Positions 1 through 8,744 are shown, counted from the stretch's first letter. The stretch is 64,000 nt of DNA from Duganella sp. sic0402 (GCF_019219065.1 NZ_JAHUWK010000001.1:806001-870000); one strand, 5' to 3'. Notes: generated from the sequence alone by a model not told the origin. Numbers and translations: made by a program.

Positions 1-1
1 C

Positions 2-757
2 CTGCTGATTGTCACGCTGGACCGCCTGAAAGTGCCGGGCGCGCTGTTGATCGGCATCGTCGCGGTGACGACGCTGAGCTTCTTCTTTGGCGGGAACACT
101 TTCCACGGCTTTGTGTCGCTGCCGCCATCGATCACGCCGACGCTGCTGCAGCTGGACCTGGGCGGCGCCGTGCATATGGGCTTATTCAATGTGGTGCTGG
201 TGTTCTTCCTGGTCGAACTGTTCGACGCCACCGGCACGCTGATGGGTGTCGCCTCGCGCGCCGGGCTACTGGTCAACGGCCGCATGCAGCGTCTGAACAA
301 GGCGCTGCTGGCCGACAGCTGCGCCATCGTCGCCGGTTCGGTGCTGGGCACCTCCAGCACCACCGCGTATCTGGAAAGCGCGGCCGGCGTGCAAGCCGGC
401 GGCCGCACCGGCCTGACTGCGCTGGTGGTAGCTGGCCTGTTCCTGGCCGCGCTGTTCTTCTCACCGATTGCCGGCGTCGTGCCCGCCTACGCCACCGCGC
501 CAGCGCTGCTGTTCGTCGCCTGCCTGATGCTGCGTGACCTTGTCGACGTGGACTGGAGCGACACCACCGAGAGCGTGCCCGCCGCCATTACCGCACTGGT
601 GATCCCGTTCACCTATTCCATCGCGCACGGCATCGCCTTCGGCTTCATCACCTATGCGGGCCTGAAACTGCTGACTGGCCAGGCGCGCCAGGTCAAGCCG
701 GTGGTGTGGGTGATCGCCATCGTCTTCCTGATCAAATACACCTACGTCACCGCCTGA
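2..757 (+). CDS. NCS2 family purine permease (AzgA/GhxP-like), C-terminal part
   Basis: Inner-membrane importer of the NCS2 nucleobase family, most like the AzgA/GhxP group that takes up adenine, guanine or hypoxanthine with protons. The window opens inside the gene: the frame is open from base 2, and the GTG at 32 is only an internal codon. What remains holds the FFLVELFDATGTLMG segment and the GTSSTTAYLESAAG loop typical of AzgA-type carriers, followed by several hydrophobic helices. Substrate cannot be fixed from this part. Its last 16 bases overlap the stop end of the convergent ACT-domain gene. Confidence 0.85.
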   Translation: MLIVTLDRLKVPGALLIGIVAVTTLSFFFGGNTFHGFVSLPPSITPTLLQLDLGGAVHMGLFNVVLVFFLVELFDATGTLMGVASRAGLLVNGRMQRLNKALLADSCAIVAGSVLGTSSTTAYLESAAGVQAGGRTGLTALVVAGLFLAALFFSPIAGVVPAYATAPALLFVACLMLRDLVDVDWSDTTESVPAAITALVIPFTYSIAHGIAFGFITYAGLKLLTGQARQVKPVVWVIAIVFLIKYTYVTA

Positions 758-1032
758 CGCAAGCTGTTGTTCACCACCAGGGCCGGCATCTCACGGATGG
801 GCAGGATGCCGATCAGATTATGCAGCCGCATACGGCACAACGTCAGAATATCTTCCTCCGGCGCCGCCAGCCGCACCTGCACCTCCATGCCATAAGGCGT
901 GGCGGTGGTGCGCAGACTGCGCAAATCAATATCCAGCCGCCGTATCACCTGCAACGCCGCCTCCAGCGTGGCGATGGGCGCATCCGGCTCGATGCAGAAG
1001 CGATAGCTTTTTTGTGTCGTATCCATGCTCAC
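742..1032 (-). CDS. ACT-domain protein resembling acetolactate synthase small subunit IlvM
   Basis: A 96-residue protein that is nearly all one ACT fold. The pattern (aromatic/acidic start, ATLEAALQVIRR, a second strand around residue 50, LCRMRLHNLIGI) looks like IlvM, the regulatory subunit of acetohydroxyacid synthase II. No large subunit lies nearby, so a role in branched-chain amino-acid synthesis is inference; it may instead be a free-standing amino-acid sensor. Start is either GTG at 1032 or ATG at 1026; neither has a clear Shine-Dalgarno. It is divergent from the Lrp-type regulator at 1146, which suggests joint amino-acid control. Confidence 0.7.
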   Translation of the reverse strand: MSMDTTQKSYRFCIEPDAPIATLEAALQVIRRLDIDLRSLRTTATPYGMEVQVRLAAPEEDILTLCRMRLHNLIGILPIREMPALVVNNSLRQAVT

Positions 1033-1145
1033 AGCATAGCCAGAATGGCGAAAAATAGGCTTCCTGTTTTTATCCGATTTTACTCCAGTCGCAGCAAAAT
1101 ATCCTGATCAATGTAAAATATGCAGAATATTCATCTTGGACGACT

Positions 1146-1604
1146 ATGGAAATCGACGAACTGGATCGCCGCATCCTGCGCGAGCTGCGCAACGACGGCC
1201 GCCTGAGTAACACCAAGCTGGCGGAAAAAGTCGGCCTCTCCACCACGCCATGCTGGAACCGTGTGCGTGCGCTGGAAGAAGGCGGCATGATCGAAGGCTA
1301 CGCAGCGCTGATCAGCCAGACCGCGCTGGGCTATCCGGATACGGTGATCATTGAAGTCACGCTGGACCGCCATGATGACGACATCTTCGAAAAATTCGGA
1401 CTAGCCTTGGCCGGACTGCCGGAAGTGATGGAAGCCTATCTGCTCACCGGCGATTACGACTACCTGATCAAAGTGGCCGTGGCCGGCACAGCGGGCTACG
1501 AGGAATTTCTACGTAAAAAGCTCTACAAGCTGCCAGGCCTGAAACACAGCCGCTCCACCTTTGTGCTGCGCTGCCTGAAGCGCGCCCACTCGGTTGAGCC
1601 TTAA
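1146..1604 (+). CDS. Lrp/AsnC family transcriptional regulator
   Basis: Typical 152-residue feast/famine regulator. An N-terminal helix-turn-helix (residues about 5-60: ELDRRILRELRNDGR, then STTPCWNRVRALEEGGMI) is followed by the C-terminal RAM/ACT-like ligand domain (YLLTGDYDYLIKVAV). Members bind DNA as dimers or octamers and respond to amino acids. It faces the ACT-domain gene across about 110 bp, the usual arrangement for an Lrp regulator and its target, so that gene and the regulator itself are the best target guesses. The effector amino acid is unknown. Confidence 0.9.
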   Translation: MEIDELDRRILRELRNDGRLSNTKLAEKVGLSTTPCWNRVRALEEGGMIEGYAALISQTALGYPDTVIIEVTLDRHDDDIFEKFGLALAGLPEVMEAYLLTGDYDYLIKVAVAGTAGYEEFLRKKLYKLPGLKHSRSTFVLRCLKRAHSVEP

Positions 1605-1678
1605 ACATAGTGCGCTTGCGTACAGATGCCATCTGTAAATAGGTTCATGCTTAGGCTTCATCCAATCAGGAGAAGACA

Positions 1679-2482
1679 ATGAACAACACCATTAAAATCG
1701 CCGTGGCTGCAGCCGCCATGGGCATGGCCTCGCAAGCCGCTTTTGCACAAATTACCTTCTACGAGGGCGATGGCTGGCGTGGCCGCGCCTACACCGCCAA
1801 TGGCCAGGTGCGTGACCTGGCCCGCAACGGCTATAACGACCGCGCCTCCTCCGTCGTGGTCGAACGCGGCCAATGGGAAGTCTGCGAAGACGCCAACTTC
1901 CGCGGCCAATGCATGGTACTGCGCAAGGGCAGCTACGAAACCCTGCGCGGCATGGGCCTGAACAACCGCATTTCCTCAGTGCGTCCGGTGAAGATGCGCG
2001 ACCGCTACCAGAACGAAGCCCCGCCGCCGATCGCCCAGCCAAGCTATGAATGGCGCCGCCGCCCAAGCGAGCGGATTATCCAGGTGCCTGTCAGCGACGT
2101 ACGCGCGGTGGTTGGCTCGGCCGAGCAGCGTTGCTGGGTCGAACGCCAGCAAGTCAGCGAACCTTCGCGCCCTAACGCAGGCGGCGTGATCGCCGGCGCG
2201 CTGATCGGCGGCATCCTGGGTCACCAGGTTGGCGGCGGCAGTGGCCGCGACATCGCCACCGCTGGCGGCGCCATCGCCGGTGCAGCGGTCGGCAACAATG
2301 TCGCCAACCGCAACAACAGCTACACGCGCGACGTGCGCCGCTGCGAAAACGTCAGCAACCCGCGTCCGGAATACTGGGACGTCAGCTATGACTATCGCGG
2401 CGTGCGCCACCATGTGCAAATGAGCACCCCGCCAGGCAGCACCATCGCTGTCAACGCGCAGACTGGAGAACCACGCATGTAA
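1679..2482 (+). CDS. Exported beta/gamma-crystallin and glycine-zipper 2TM protein
   Basis: 267 residues with a Sec signal peptide ending around AAFA (residue 23). Residues about 24-105 form a beta/gamma-crystallin-like pair of Greek-key motifs (ITFYEGDGWRGR; WEVCEDANFRGQC; final RISSVRPV). Residues about 160-205 are a glycine-zipper 2TM segment (GGVIAGALIGGILGHQVGGG) as in Rickettsia 17 kDa/SlyB-like envelope proteins. It probably sits in the periplasm or outer membrane; Ca2+ binding by the crystallin part is possible but not shown. The start is fixed by a good AGGAG seven bases upstream. The protein stands alone and its function is unknown. Confidence 0.8.
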   Translation: MNNTIKIAVAAAAMGMASQAAFAQITFYEGDGWRGRAYTANGQVRDLARNGYNDRASSVVVERGQWEVCEDANFRGQCMVLRKGSYETLRGMGLNNRISSVRPVKMRDRYQNEAPPPIAQPSYEWRRRPSERIIQVPVSDVRAVVGSAEQRCWVERQQVSEPSRPNAGGVIAGALIGGILGHQVGGGSGRDIATAGGAIAGAAVGNNVANRNNSYTRDVRRCENVSNPRPEYWDVSYDYRGVRHHVQMSTPPGSTIAVNAQTGEPRM

Positions 2483-2506
2483 TTGCATTAATTGCATGCA
2501 AGCGGC

Positions 2507-2535
2507 TTGCGGCGGCTGTCAGCCTCATGTAAAAT
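2507..2535 (+). promoter_or_regulatory. Sigma-70-type promoter of the iron operon
   Basis: TTGCGG at 2507-2512 and TAAAAT at 2530-2535 are separated by exactly 17 bp, a near-consensus housekeeping promoter. The predicted start point, about 2542, falls within the Fur-like palindrome that follows at once, as expected for an iron-repressed promoter. Called by eye. Confidence 0.6.
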
Positions 2536-2538
2536 GAA

Positions 2539-2559
2539 TGAGAATAATTCCTATTCTCA
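2539..2559. promoter_or_regulatory. Fur box overlapping the promoter start point
   Basis: A perfect 8-bp inverted repeat, TGAGAATA and TATTCTCA, around a 5-bp centre. The stretch matches the general pattern of proteobacterial Fur boxes (GAGAATAATT half sites). It covers the predicted transcription start and lies just before the sigma-factor start codon at 2565, so iron-bound Fur should block the operon. The position also argues against the upstream in-frame ATG at 2538, which would translate the operator. Confidence 0.75.
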
Positions 2560-2564
2560 CAAAA

Positions 2565-3074
2565 ATGACAGCCGCCGCAACGCATCCGCATTTCACCGCC
2601 CTGTACAGTGACCATCACAGTTGGCTACACCGCTGGCTATGCGTCAAGCTGGGCAACGCCAGCGACGCGGCCGATCTGGCCCAGGACACCTTCACCCGTA
2701 TTCTCGGCCGCGCCGACCTGGCCGCCCTGCACGAGCCGCGCGCCTTCCTGACCACCGTCGCCAAAGGTGTACTGGTCAACTGGTATCAGCGCCAGGCGCT
2801 GGAGCGCGCCTATCTGGAAGCGCTGGCCGCCCTGCCCGAACCTGCGACCCTCTCCCCAGAACAGCGCATGCTGATCCTGGAAACCCTGCACCAGATAGAC
2901 GCCATGCTGGACGCGCTGCCGCCCAAGGTCAAGCAAGCCTTCCTGATGGCCCAGCTGGACGGCGTCGGCTACGCAGACATCGCCGAGCATCTCGGCCTGT
3001 CGCTCATCACCATCAAGCGCTACATGAAGCAGGCATTTTTGCAATGCCTGCTGATGCTGGAGGACGCCGCTTGA
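2565..3074 (+). CDS. FecI-like extracytoplasmic-function sigma factor
   Basis: 169-residue ECF sigma factor of the iron-starvation (FecI) type. Region 2 lies at residues about 12-75 (ALYSDHHSWLHRWL, then DAADLAQDTFTRIL) and region 4 at about 110-160 (LDALPPKVKQAFLMAQLDG, then the YADIAEHLGLS helix-turn-helix). It directs RNA polymerase to the receptor promoter once released by the partner FecR protein. I chose ATG 2565 rather than 2538 because the earlier codon lies in the Fur box. The mRNA leader is short, with no obvious Shine-Dalgarno. Its stop overlaps the TTG start of the anti-sigma gene. Confidence 0.9.
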   Translation: MTAAATHPHFTALYSDHHSWLHRWLCVKLGNASDAADLAQDTFTRILGRADLAALHEPRAFLTTVAKGVLVNWYQRQALERAYLEALAALPEPATLSPEQRMLILETLHQIDAMLDALPPKVKQAFLMAQLDGVGYADIAEHLGLSLITIKRYMKQAFLQCLLMLEDAA

Positions 3075-4024
3075 GCGCCAGCGTGTCGCCCAAGGCGCTG
3101 GAACAAGCCGCCGAATGGCTGGTACGCCTGCAGGACGGCGCCACCAGCGCTGACCGCGCCGCCTGCGAAGCGTGGCGCAGCAGCGATCCGCAGCACGCGT
3201 TGGCGTGGGAGCGTGCCGAAAGGCTGCTGGACAAACTGGGCGCGGTGCCGCCGGAACTGGCGATGCCAGTCCTCAACCGCGCGCCGGACAACGCGCGCCG
3301 CGCCGCCATCACCCGCATCGTTACGCTGCTGCTGACCGTGCCGGCCGGCTGGGCGGGCTGGCGCTATGCGCAATCGCAGCCCTGGGCCGGCGATCTGCAC
3401 ACCGCTGTCGGCGAACGCCGCATGGTCACGCTGGATGACGGCACCAGTGTGACGCTCAACACCGCCAGCGCCATCGACGTGCGCTTTACCGACGCGGAAC
3501 GCCTGATCGTGCTGCGCAATGGCGAGATCCTGGTCCGTAGCAGCCATGCGCCGGATGCGCGGCCGCTGCGCGTACGCACCGGCGACGGCGTCATGCAGCC
3601 GCTCGGCACGCTGTTCAATGTGCGTCGCCATGAATGCAGCACCAGCGTGTCGGTGCTGGAAGGCGCAGTGCGCATCACGCCAGCCAGCGCCACCAGCGTA
3701 GCGCTGGTGATTGACGCGGGCGGCCAGAGCCGCTTCAACGCACGCCACATCGCCCCGGTCCGCGCCGCAGATCCGGCGCGCAGCGCATGGACCACCGGCA
3801 TGCTGCTGGCCGATCAAATGCGCCTCGATGAACTGGTAGCCGAGATAGCGCGCTACCGCAAAGGATTGCTGCGGGTTGATCCCGCTGTGGCGGCGCTGCG
3901 TGTATCCGGCGCCTTCCCGGTGGCCGACAGCGAACGTGCGCTGGACATGCTGGTATCCACCTATCCGGTCGACGCGGTACAGCGCCTGCGCGGCTACTGG
4001 ATCACGCTGATTCCACGCGATTAA
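3071..4024 (+). CDS. FecR-family anti-sigma factor / signal transducer
   Basis: 317-residue inner-membrane regulator. An N-terminal cytoplasmic DUF4880-type domain (residues about 5-50, ALEQAAEWLVRLQ and HALAWERAERLL) binds the sigma factor. One membrane helix (about 78-96) and the periplasmic FecR domain (VTLDDGTSVTLNTAS; VLEGAVRI) follow. In the Fec paradigm it relays the receptor-occupied signal through TonB to the sigma factor. The start is TTG at 3071: it overlaps the sigma stop as TTGA and has GGAGG seven bases upstream. There is no better codon before the conserved N-terminus, although GTG 3083 is possible. Confidence 0.88.
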   Translation: MSASVSPKALEQAAEWLVRLQDGATSADRAACEAWRSSDPQHALAWERAERLLDKLGAVPPELAMPVLNRAPDNARRAAITRIVTLLLTVPAGWAGWRYAQSQPWAGDLHTAVGERRMVTLDDGTSVTLNTASAIDVRFTDAERLIVLRNGEILVRSSHAPDARPLRVRTGDGVMQPLGTLFNVRRHECSTSVSVLEGAVRITPASATSVALVIDAGGQSRFNARHIAPVRAADPARSAWTTGMLLADQMRLDELVAEIARYRKGLLRVDPAVAALRVSGAFPVADSERALDMLVSTYPVDAVQRLRGYWITLIPRD

Positions 4025-4114
4025 AATATTTTTGCGTTTTGCTGATACTTTTTTGAATCTGAACTGGCATACAGGCAGAAACCATCCATCTGCCACCGAA
4101 AGGAAGACCCCGGA

Positions 4115-6574
4115 ATGCCAGCCAACCGCCCTAATCCATCCGAGCGCCGCGTGACGCGCGCCGTCCGCATTGCGCTGATCAGCATGACCCTGGCCGCTGG
4201 CCACGCCGCTGTCAACGCGATCGCGGCCGAGACGCCGGCCGCCGCCCAGCAGACTTACCAGCTGCCAGCCGGCCCGCTCGGGCGCACCCTGTCCAGCGTA
4301 GCGGTGGGTGCCGGCGTGTCGCTATCCTTCGATCCTGCGCTGACCGCAGGCTTGAACAGCCCACCGCTGCAAGGCAGCTACACGCCGCGCGCCGCGCTGG
4401 AACATCTGCTGGCGGGCAGCGGACTGGTATTGGTGGCGCGCACCGATGGCACGCTAACCTTGCACAAGCCTGCCGCCACGCCCAGTCCCAGCGCCAGCCC
4501 CGCCGCCAGTGCTACAGCGGCTGCCGCTCCGGCTACGCTGGCACAGGTGGAAGTCCATGGAGTGGCCGACGGCTCCCAAGGGCTAGCCCGCAGCACCGGC
4601 GCTACCGGCCTGGATTTGTCGATCCGTGAAACGCCGCAAGCCGTCAGCGTCATGAGCCGCCAGCGCATCGACGATCAGCGCCTGGAAACGCTGCAAGATG
4701 TGGTGGCGCAAACCACCGGCATCACGCTGGAGCATTCCTCGGCCAGCCGCGAGACCGACCAGATGTTCTCGCGCGGCTTCGCCATCGACACTTATATGTT
4801 CGACGGCATCCCGACCACCAAGCTGGTGGAGCCGGCCGGTTTCGACGCCAGCATCTATGAACGCATCGAGGTGGTACGCGGCGCTGCCGGCCTGATGGGC
4901 GGTAACGGCAGCCCGGCCGCCGCCGTCAATCTAGTGCGCAAGCGCCCGTCGCGCGAACTGCGCGCGGAAGCCGAACTGCAAGGGGGCCGCTGGGACAAGT
5001 ATCGCGCCCAGGCCGACGTTTCCGCGCCGCTCAGCGAGGACAAGCATGTGCGTGGCCGCGTGGTCGTGGCGCAGCAGAACGCCAATTCCTATGTCGACCG
5101 CTACCACCAGGACAAGGATCTGTTCTATGGCATCGTTGAAGCAGACCTGGGTCCCTCGACGCTGCTCAGTGCAGGCTTCAGCTATCAGAACGAAAAACTG
5201 GATGGCGCCAGCCGTGGTTTCGCTGCTTACTACAGCGACGGCGTCAAGACCAGCTTCCCGCGTTCAATCAACAGCGCGTCCAGCTCCAGCTATTACATCC
5301 GCAAGCAAAGCCTGGCCTTTGCCACGCTGGAACACTACTTCGCCAACGAATGGAGCGCCAAGGTCGCGGTCAATTATGCGGCCAACCAGTACGACGCGGT
5401 GCAAGGCTACGCTGCGCGCGGTTCGCTGGACCGGCAAACCGGCGCTGGCCTGTCGCTGTGGCAGACCAAGTGGGACAGCAAGCCTGAACAGCTGACCATC
5501 GACGCCTTCGCCACCGGTCCGTTTGAGGCATTCGGCCGCAAGCACGAAGTGGTGGTCGGCATCAGCGCCTCGGACATGAAGAACACCGGTCCGAGCTACC
5601 CATCGTGGATACTGCCCGGTTACGACGCGGACGTGCCCAACTTCTTCACCTGGAACGGCAACTCGCCCACACCGAACTACGTCGGCACCATCAGCGGCAG
5701 CTACACTGAAAAAGAAAAGCAGTTGGCCGGCTATGGCTCGCTGCGTCTGCGCCCAAGCGACGAGCTGTCGTTGATACTCGGCACCCGCATCTCCAACTGG
5801 CAGCGCAATACCGAAAGCGTCACCTGGGGCGCGCCTACCATTAAAGATGAACTGAAAACCAGCGGCAAAGCCACGCCGTATGCAGGTGTGGTCTACAACC
5901 TGACGCCGCAATGGTCGGCATATGCCAGCTACACCGGCATCTTCCTGCCGCAGACCTACCGCGACCGCAACAACCGCGTCATCGATCCGCTGGAAGGCAA
6001 GAACACGGAGGCCGGCGTCAAGGGCGACCTGCTGGACGGCCTGCTGAGCGCCAGCGTGTCGGTGTTCCGCATGCGCCAGGATAACCTGGCTGAAATGGAC
6101 GCGGACCAGCTGGTGCTGCCGGACGGCTCCAACGCCTACCACACCATCAAGGGCGCCACCGCCAAAGGCTTCGAGGTGGAAGTGACTGGCCAGATCCAGC
6201 CAGGCTGGCAACTGACCGCCGGCTATGGCCATTCGCGCATCGAAGACCCGCAAGGCAAGCGCCTGCAAACCAATCAGCCGCTGAACAATTTCAAGCTGTG
6301 GACCAGCTATGAGCTCGACAAGCTGACGCTGGGCGGCGGCGTCAACTGGCAAGGCGATATCTATCAGGATGCGGTTGGTCCAAACGGCGAGCGCTTCACG
6401 CAGCAAAGCTACGCCCTGCTGGCGCTGATGGCGCGCTACAAGATCAGCAAGGAGCTATCGGCCACGGTGAATGTCAACAATGCGCTGGACAAGCATTACT
6501 ACTCGTCCGGCTACGGTAACTTCTACGGCGACCCGCGCAACCTGACGGTATCGCTGAACTACCGCTTCCGCTAA
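4115..6574 (+). CDS. TonB-dependent siderophore receptor with STN signalling domain
   Basis: 819-residue outer-membrane receptor. After a signal peptide (about 1-38) comes a secretin/TonB short N-terminal domain (about 48-120, QTYQLPAGPLGRTLSSVA), the part that contacts a FecR protein. An Ala/Pro linker, a plug (IRETPQAVSVMSRQRI; GLMGGNGSPAAAVNLVRKR) and a 22-strand-type barrel ending in LNYRFR follow. This is the FpvA/FoxA/FecA signalling class: ligand binding both imports a ferric siderophore and switches on the sigma factor two genes upstream. The ligand cannot be told from sequence. Shine-Dalgarno AAGGAAG precedes the ATG. Confidence 0.93.
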   Translation: MPANRPNPSERRVTRAVRIALISMTLAAGHAAVNAIAAETPAAAQQTYQLPAGPLGRTLSSVAVGAGVSLSFDPALTAGLNSPPLQGSYTPRAALEHLLAGSGLVLVARTDGTLTLHKPAATPSPSASPAASATAAAAPATLAQVEVHGVADGSQGLARSTGATGLDLSIRETPQAVSVMSRQRIDDQRLETLQDVVAQTTGITLEHSSASRETDQMFSRGFAIDTYMFDGIPTTKLVEPAGFDASIYERIEVVRGAAGLMGGNGSPAAAVNLVRKRPSRELRAEAELQGGRWDKYRAQADVSAPLSEDKHVRGRVVVAQQNANSYVDRYHQDKDLFYGIVEADLGPSTLLSAGFSYQNEKLDGASRGFAAYYSDGVKTSFPRSINSASSSSYYIRKQSLAFATLEHYFANEWSAKVAVNYAANQYDAVQGYAARGSLDRQTGAGLSLWQTKWDSKPEQLTIDAFATGPFEAFGRKHEVVVGISASDMKNTGPSYPSWILPGYDADVPNFFTWNGNSPTPNYVGTISGSYTEKEKQLAGYGSLRLRPSDELSLILGTRISNWQRNTESVTWGAPTIKDELKTSGKATPYAGVVYNLTPQWSAYASYTGIFLPQTYRDRNNRVIDPLEGKNTEAGVKGDLLDGLLSASVSVFRMRQDNLAEMDADQLVLPDGSNAYHTIKGATAKGFEVEVTGQIQPGWQLTAGYGHSRIEDPQGKRLQTNQPLNNFKLWTSYELDKLTLGGGVNWQGDIYQDAVGPNGERFTQQSYALLALMARYKISKELSATVNVNNALDKHYYSSGYGNFYGDPRNLTVSLNYRFR

Positions 6575-6585
6575 GCCGAACAGAC

Positions 6586-6840
6586 ATGCTGATCAACCGC
6601 ATTGCCGCCGCCATTCTCGGCGGCTATCTGTTCGCCTCGACGGCGGCCGCCTTGCTGTCGGCGCTGAACGGTCCGGGCAGCGACGCCATGCTGGGCGGCG
6701 CGCTGCTTGGGCTGGCGCTGTACGCTCCCGCCATCATTTGGGCTTTCGCCACCAGCAGCACCCGCCGCGCCTGGGGCGGGCTGCTGGGCGCCAGCCTGGC
6801 GTTCGCCGTCATGACGCTGCTTGCCGGAGCATCGTCATGA
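6586..6840 (+). CDS. DUF3649 small membrane protein (iron-uptake accessory)
   Basis: 84 residues with three hydrophobic helices (about 6-26, 34-54, 63-80), matching the size and context of DUF3649 proteins found next to siderophore receptors. It starts 11 bases after the receptor and its stop overlaps the PepSY gene start (ATGA). Biochemical role unknown; it may form a complex with the PepSY and DUF3325 partners that handles the ferric siderophore in the inner membrane or periplasm (inference from context). Confidence 0.75.
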   Translation: MLINRIAAAILGGYLFASTAAALLSALNGPGSDAMLGGALLGLALYAPAIIWAFATSSTRRAWGGLLGASLAFAVMTLLAGASS

Positions 6841-8396
6841 CCGGCGGCCTGCGTCAGCGCATGGCGTGGCTGCACACCTGGACCGGATTATGGGTGTGCT
6901 GGCTGGCCTTTGCGATTTTCCTCACCGGCACGCTGAGCGTGTTCGTGCATCCCATCTCGGACTGGATGCGGCCAGAGCAAGCGCAGGAGCACAGGGAGGT
7001 ACGCTACACCGAACCACTGGATCATTCCCAGCAGCTTAAACATGGGCTGCGCTACTTGCAGCAGCACGCCGCCGATAGCAAGATGTGGGAGCTCTGGCCG
7101 CGCGCCGGTGAAGCGGAATTCCAGGTTTTCTGGCTGAACGAGCATGGTTACTACCAGGATGCTCACCTGTCCACGGCCACCGGCGAGGCATTGCCGGAGG
7201 AAGTCAGCAAGGTGCGAGACACGCTGGGTGGTACGCATTTCGTCACCTTCCATCACGAGTTACACGCGGGCCTGACGGGACTGTGGATCGTGGGTGCGGC
7301 ATCAGCGGCAATGCTGGTGGCGCTGATTTCCGGCGTCATCACACACAAGCGCATCTTCCAGGACTTCTTCACCTTCCGTCCCGCCAAAGGCCAGCGCTCC
7401 TGGCTGGACGCGCACAATCTCGCCGGGGTGCTGACGCTGCCCTTCCTGTTCATGATCGTCTACAGCGGGCTGGCGATCAGCTGGAGCACCTATATGCCGG
7501 CCGTGTCGTGGGCGCAGGAATTGCGCACCGGTGACACCGCGCATGTGCGCGAATATGGCCCCGAAAACAAACCAACCGGAAGGGCCGGCGTACTGACACC
7601 GCTAGATCCACTGGTTCGGCAGGCCGAGGCGACCTTCCGCACACCGGCTTTCGCGGTAGTGGTCAACCATCCCGGCGATGCCGCGATGAGCGTGGATGTC
7701 TACAGCACCAACACGCCAGCCACCCAGCAGGGCAAGCTGCTGAGCAAGCGTGGCGTGATGAAGTTCAATGGCGTCACTGGCGCGGTGCTGAGCATCGACA
7801 TGCCGCACCGCGCACCACCCAACGGCGCGCGCGCCACCATGGCCACGCTGGACGATCTGCATCGCCTGCAGTTCGCGGGCGCTGTGATCCGCTGGATCTA
7901 CTTCGTGGCCGGCATGGCCGGAACCGCGATGATGGCCACCGGTGCGCTGCTGTTCATGGTCAAGCGCCGCAAGAAGGCGTTGAACGAGTTCGGCGCCGCC
8001 ACGCAGCGCGTCTACCGCCTGATCGAGGTGCTGAATGTGGCCACCATCGCAGGCCTTTGCCTGGCCTGTATTGGCTTCCTGTGGGCCAACCGCCTGCTGC
8101 CGCTAAAGCTGGAGGAGCGGCACGAATGGGAAGTCGCGGCATTCTTCGCTGTGTGGCTGCTGGCCTTGGTGCACGCTTGCTTGCGCCGGCCGGCGCTGGC
8201 CTGGCGCGAACAGCTGTGGACTGGCGCGGCCATGTGCCTGCTGCTGCCGTTGCTCAATCTGGCCACCACCGGCCAGCATGTGCTAGGCTACCTCGCGCAG
8301 CGCGATATCGAACGCGCCGCTGTTGAATTAACCGCCATAGGCATCGGCGTCTTGCTGGCATTTGCGGCAAAGGCGGCCAGAAAGGCTGCATCATGA
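6837..8396 (+). CDS. PepSY-associated TM protein, putative ferric-siderophore reductase-type
   Basis: 519-residue inner-membrane protein of the PepSY_TM family. An N-terminal helix with His (MAWLHTWTGLWVCWLAFA) is followed by a long periplasmic region, a second helix near residues 143-165, further helices around 205-225 and 360-385, and a C-terminal bundle. Relatives in siderophore operons (FoxB/FpvG-like) reduce iron in the periplasm to release it from the ligand; that activity is inferred here. ATG 6837 is used because it overlaps the upstream stop and begins the conserved domain; the longer upstream frame is non-conserved. Confidence 0.85.
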   Translation: MTGGLRQRMAWLHTWTGLWVCWLAFAIFLTGTLSVFVHPISDWMRPEQAQEHREVRYTEPLDHSQQLKHGLRYLQQHAADSKMWELWPRAGEAEFQVFWLNEHGYYQDAHLSTATGEALPEEVSKVRDTLGGTHFVTFHHELHAGLTGLWIVGAASAAMLVALISGVITHKRIFQDFFTFRPAKGQRSWLDAHNLAGVLTLPFLFMIVYSGLAISWSTYMPAVSWAQELRTGDTAHVREYGPENKPTGRAGVLTPLDPLVRQAEATFRTPAFAVVVNHPGDAAMSVDVYSTNTPATQQGKLLSKRGVMKFNGVTGAVLSIDMPHRAPPNGARATMATLDDLHRLQFAGAVIRWIYFVAGMAGTAMMATGALLFMVKRRKKALNEFGAATQRVYRLIEVLNVATIAGLCLACIGFLWANRLLPLKLEERHEWEVAAFFAVWLLALVHACLRRPALAWREQLWTGAAMCLLLPLLNLATTGQHVLGYLAQRDIERAAVELTAIGIGVLLAFAAKAARKAAS

Positions 8397-8743
8397 GTTA
8401 CGCTATTACTGTCCTGACCGCGCTGGGATTGTGCTTTGCCGGCATGGCCGCGCTATCACTGGCCATCGACCGTCACCACCGCCAGGCTTACGGCGAAGAT
8501 GCGCCCGCGCGCAAGCGCTATCTGTTCCGCGTCAGCGGCGGCTTGCTACTGGCATTGGCCATTGCGCCGTGCGTGGCGCTATGGGGCCCCGGTGCCGGCC
8601 TTGTCGCCTGGCTCGGCATGCTGACCATCGGCGCGCTGCTGGCGGCAGTCCTGCTGCCCTACTGGCCGCGCCGTGTAGCACCGCTGGCGGCAGCCGCCGG
8701 CGCATTGAGCCTGGCTAGCCTGGCCGGGCTGGCGCTGACTTGA
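8393..8743 (+). CDS. DUF3325 membrane protein
   Basis: 116 residues with four predicted hydrophobic helices and a short basic/acidic loop (DRHHRQAYGEDAPARKR, about 27-43) typical of DUF3325 proteins, which regularly close siderophore-receptor operons after DUF3649 and PepSY genes. It overlaps the PepSY stop by four bases (ATGA), so translation is probably coupled. Function unknown. It ends two bases before the stop end of the convergent epimerase-like gene, leaving no room for a separate terminator. Confidence 0.78.
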   Translation: MSYAITVLTALGLCFAGMAALSLAIDRHHRQAYGEDAPARKRYLFRVSGGLLLALAIAPCVALWGPGAGLVAWLGMLTIGALLAAVLLPYWPRRVAPLAAAAGALSLASLAGLALT

Positions 8744-8744
8744 A

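Noticed and set aside
2621..3070. Extended N-terminus for the FecR-like protein
   Set aside because: These codons lie in another frame of the sigma gene and read as low-complexity Arg/Pro-rich sequence; TTG 3071 has a strong Shine-Dalgarno.
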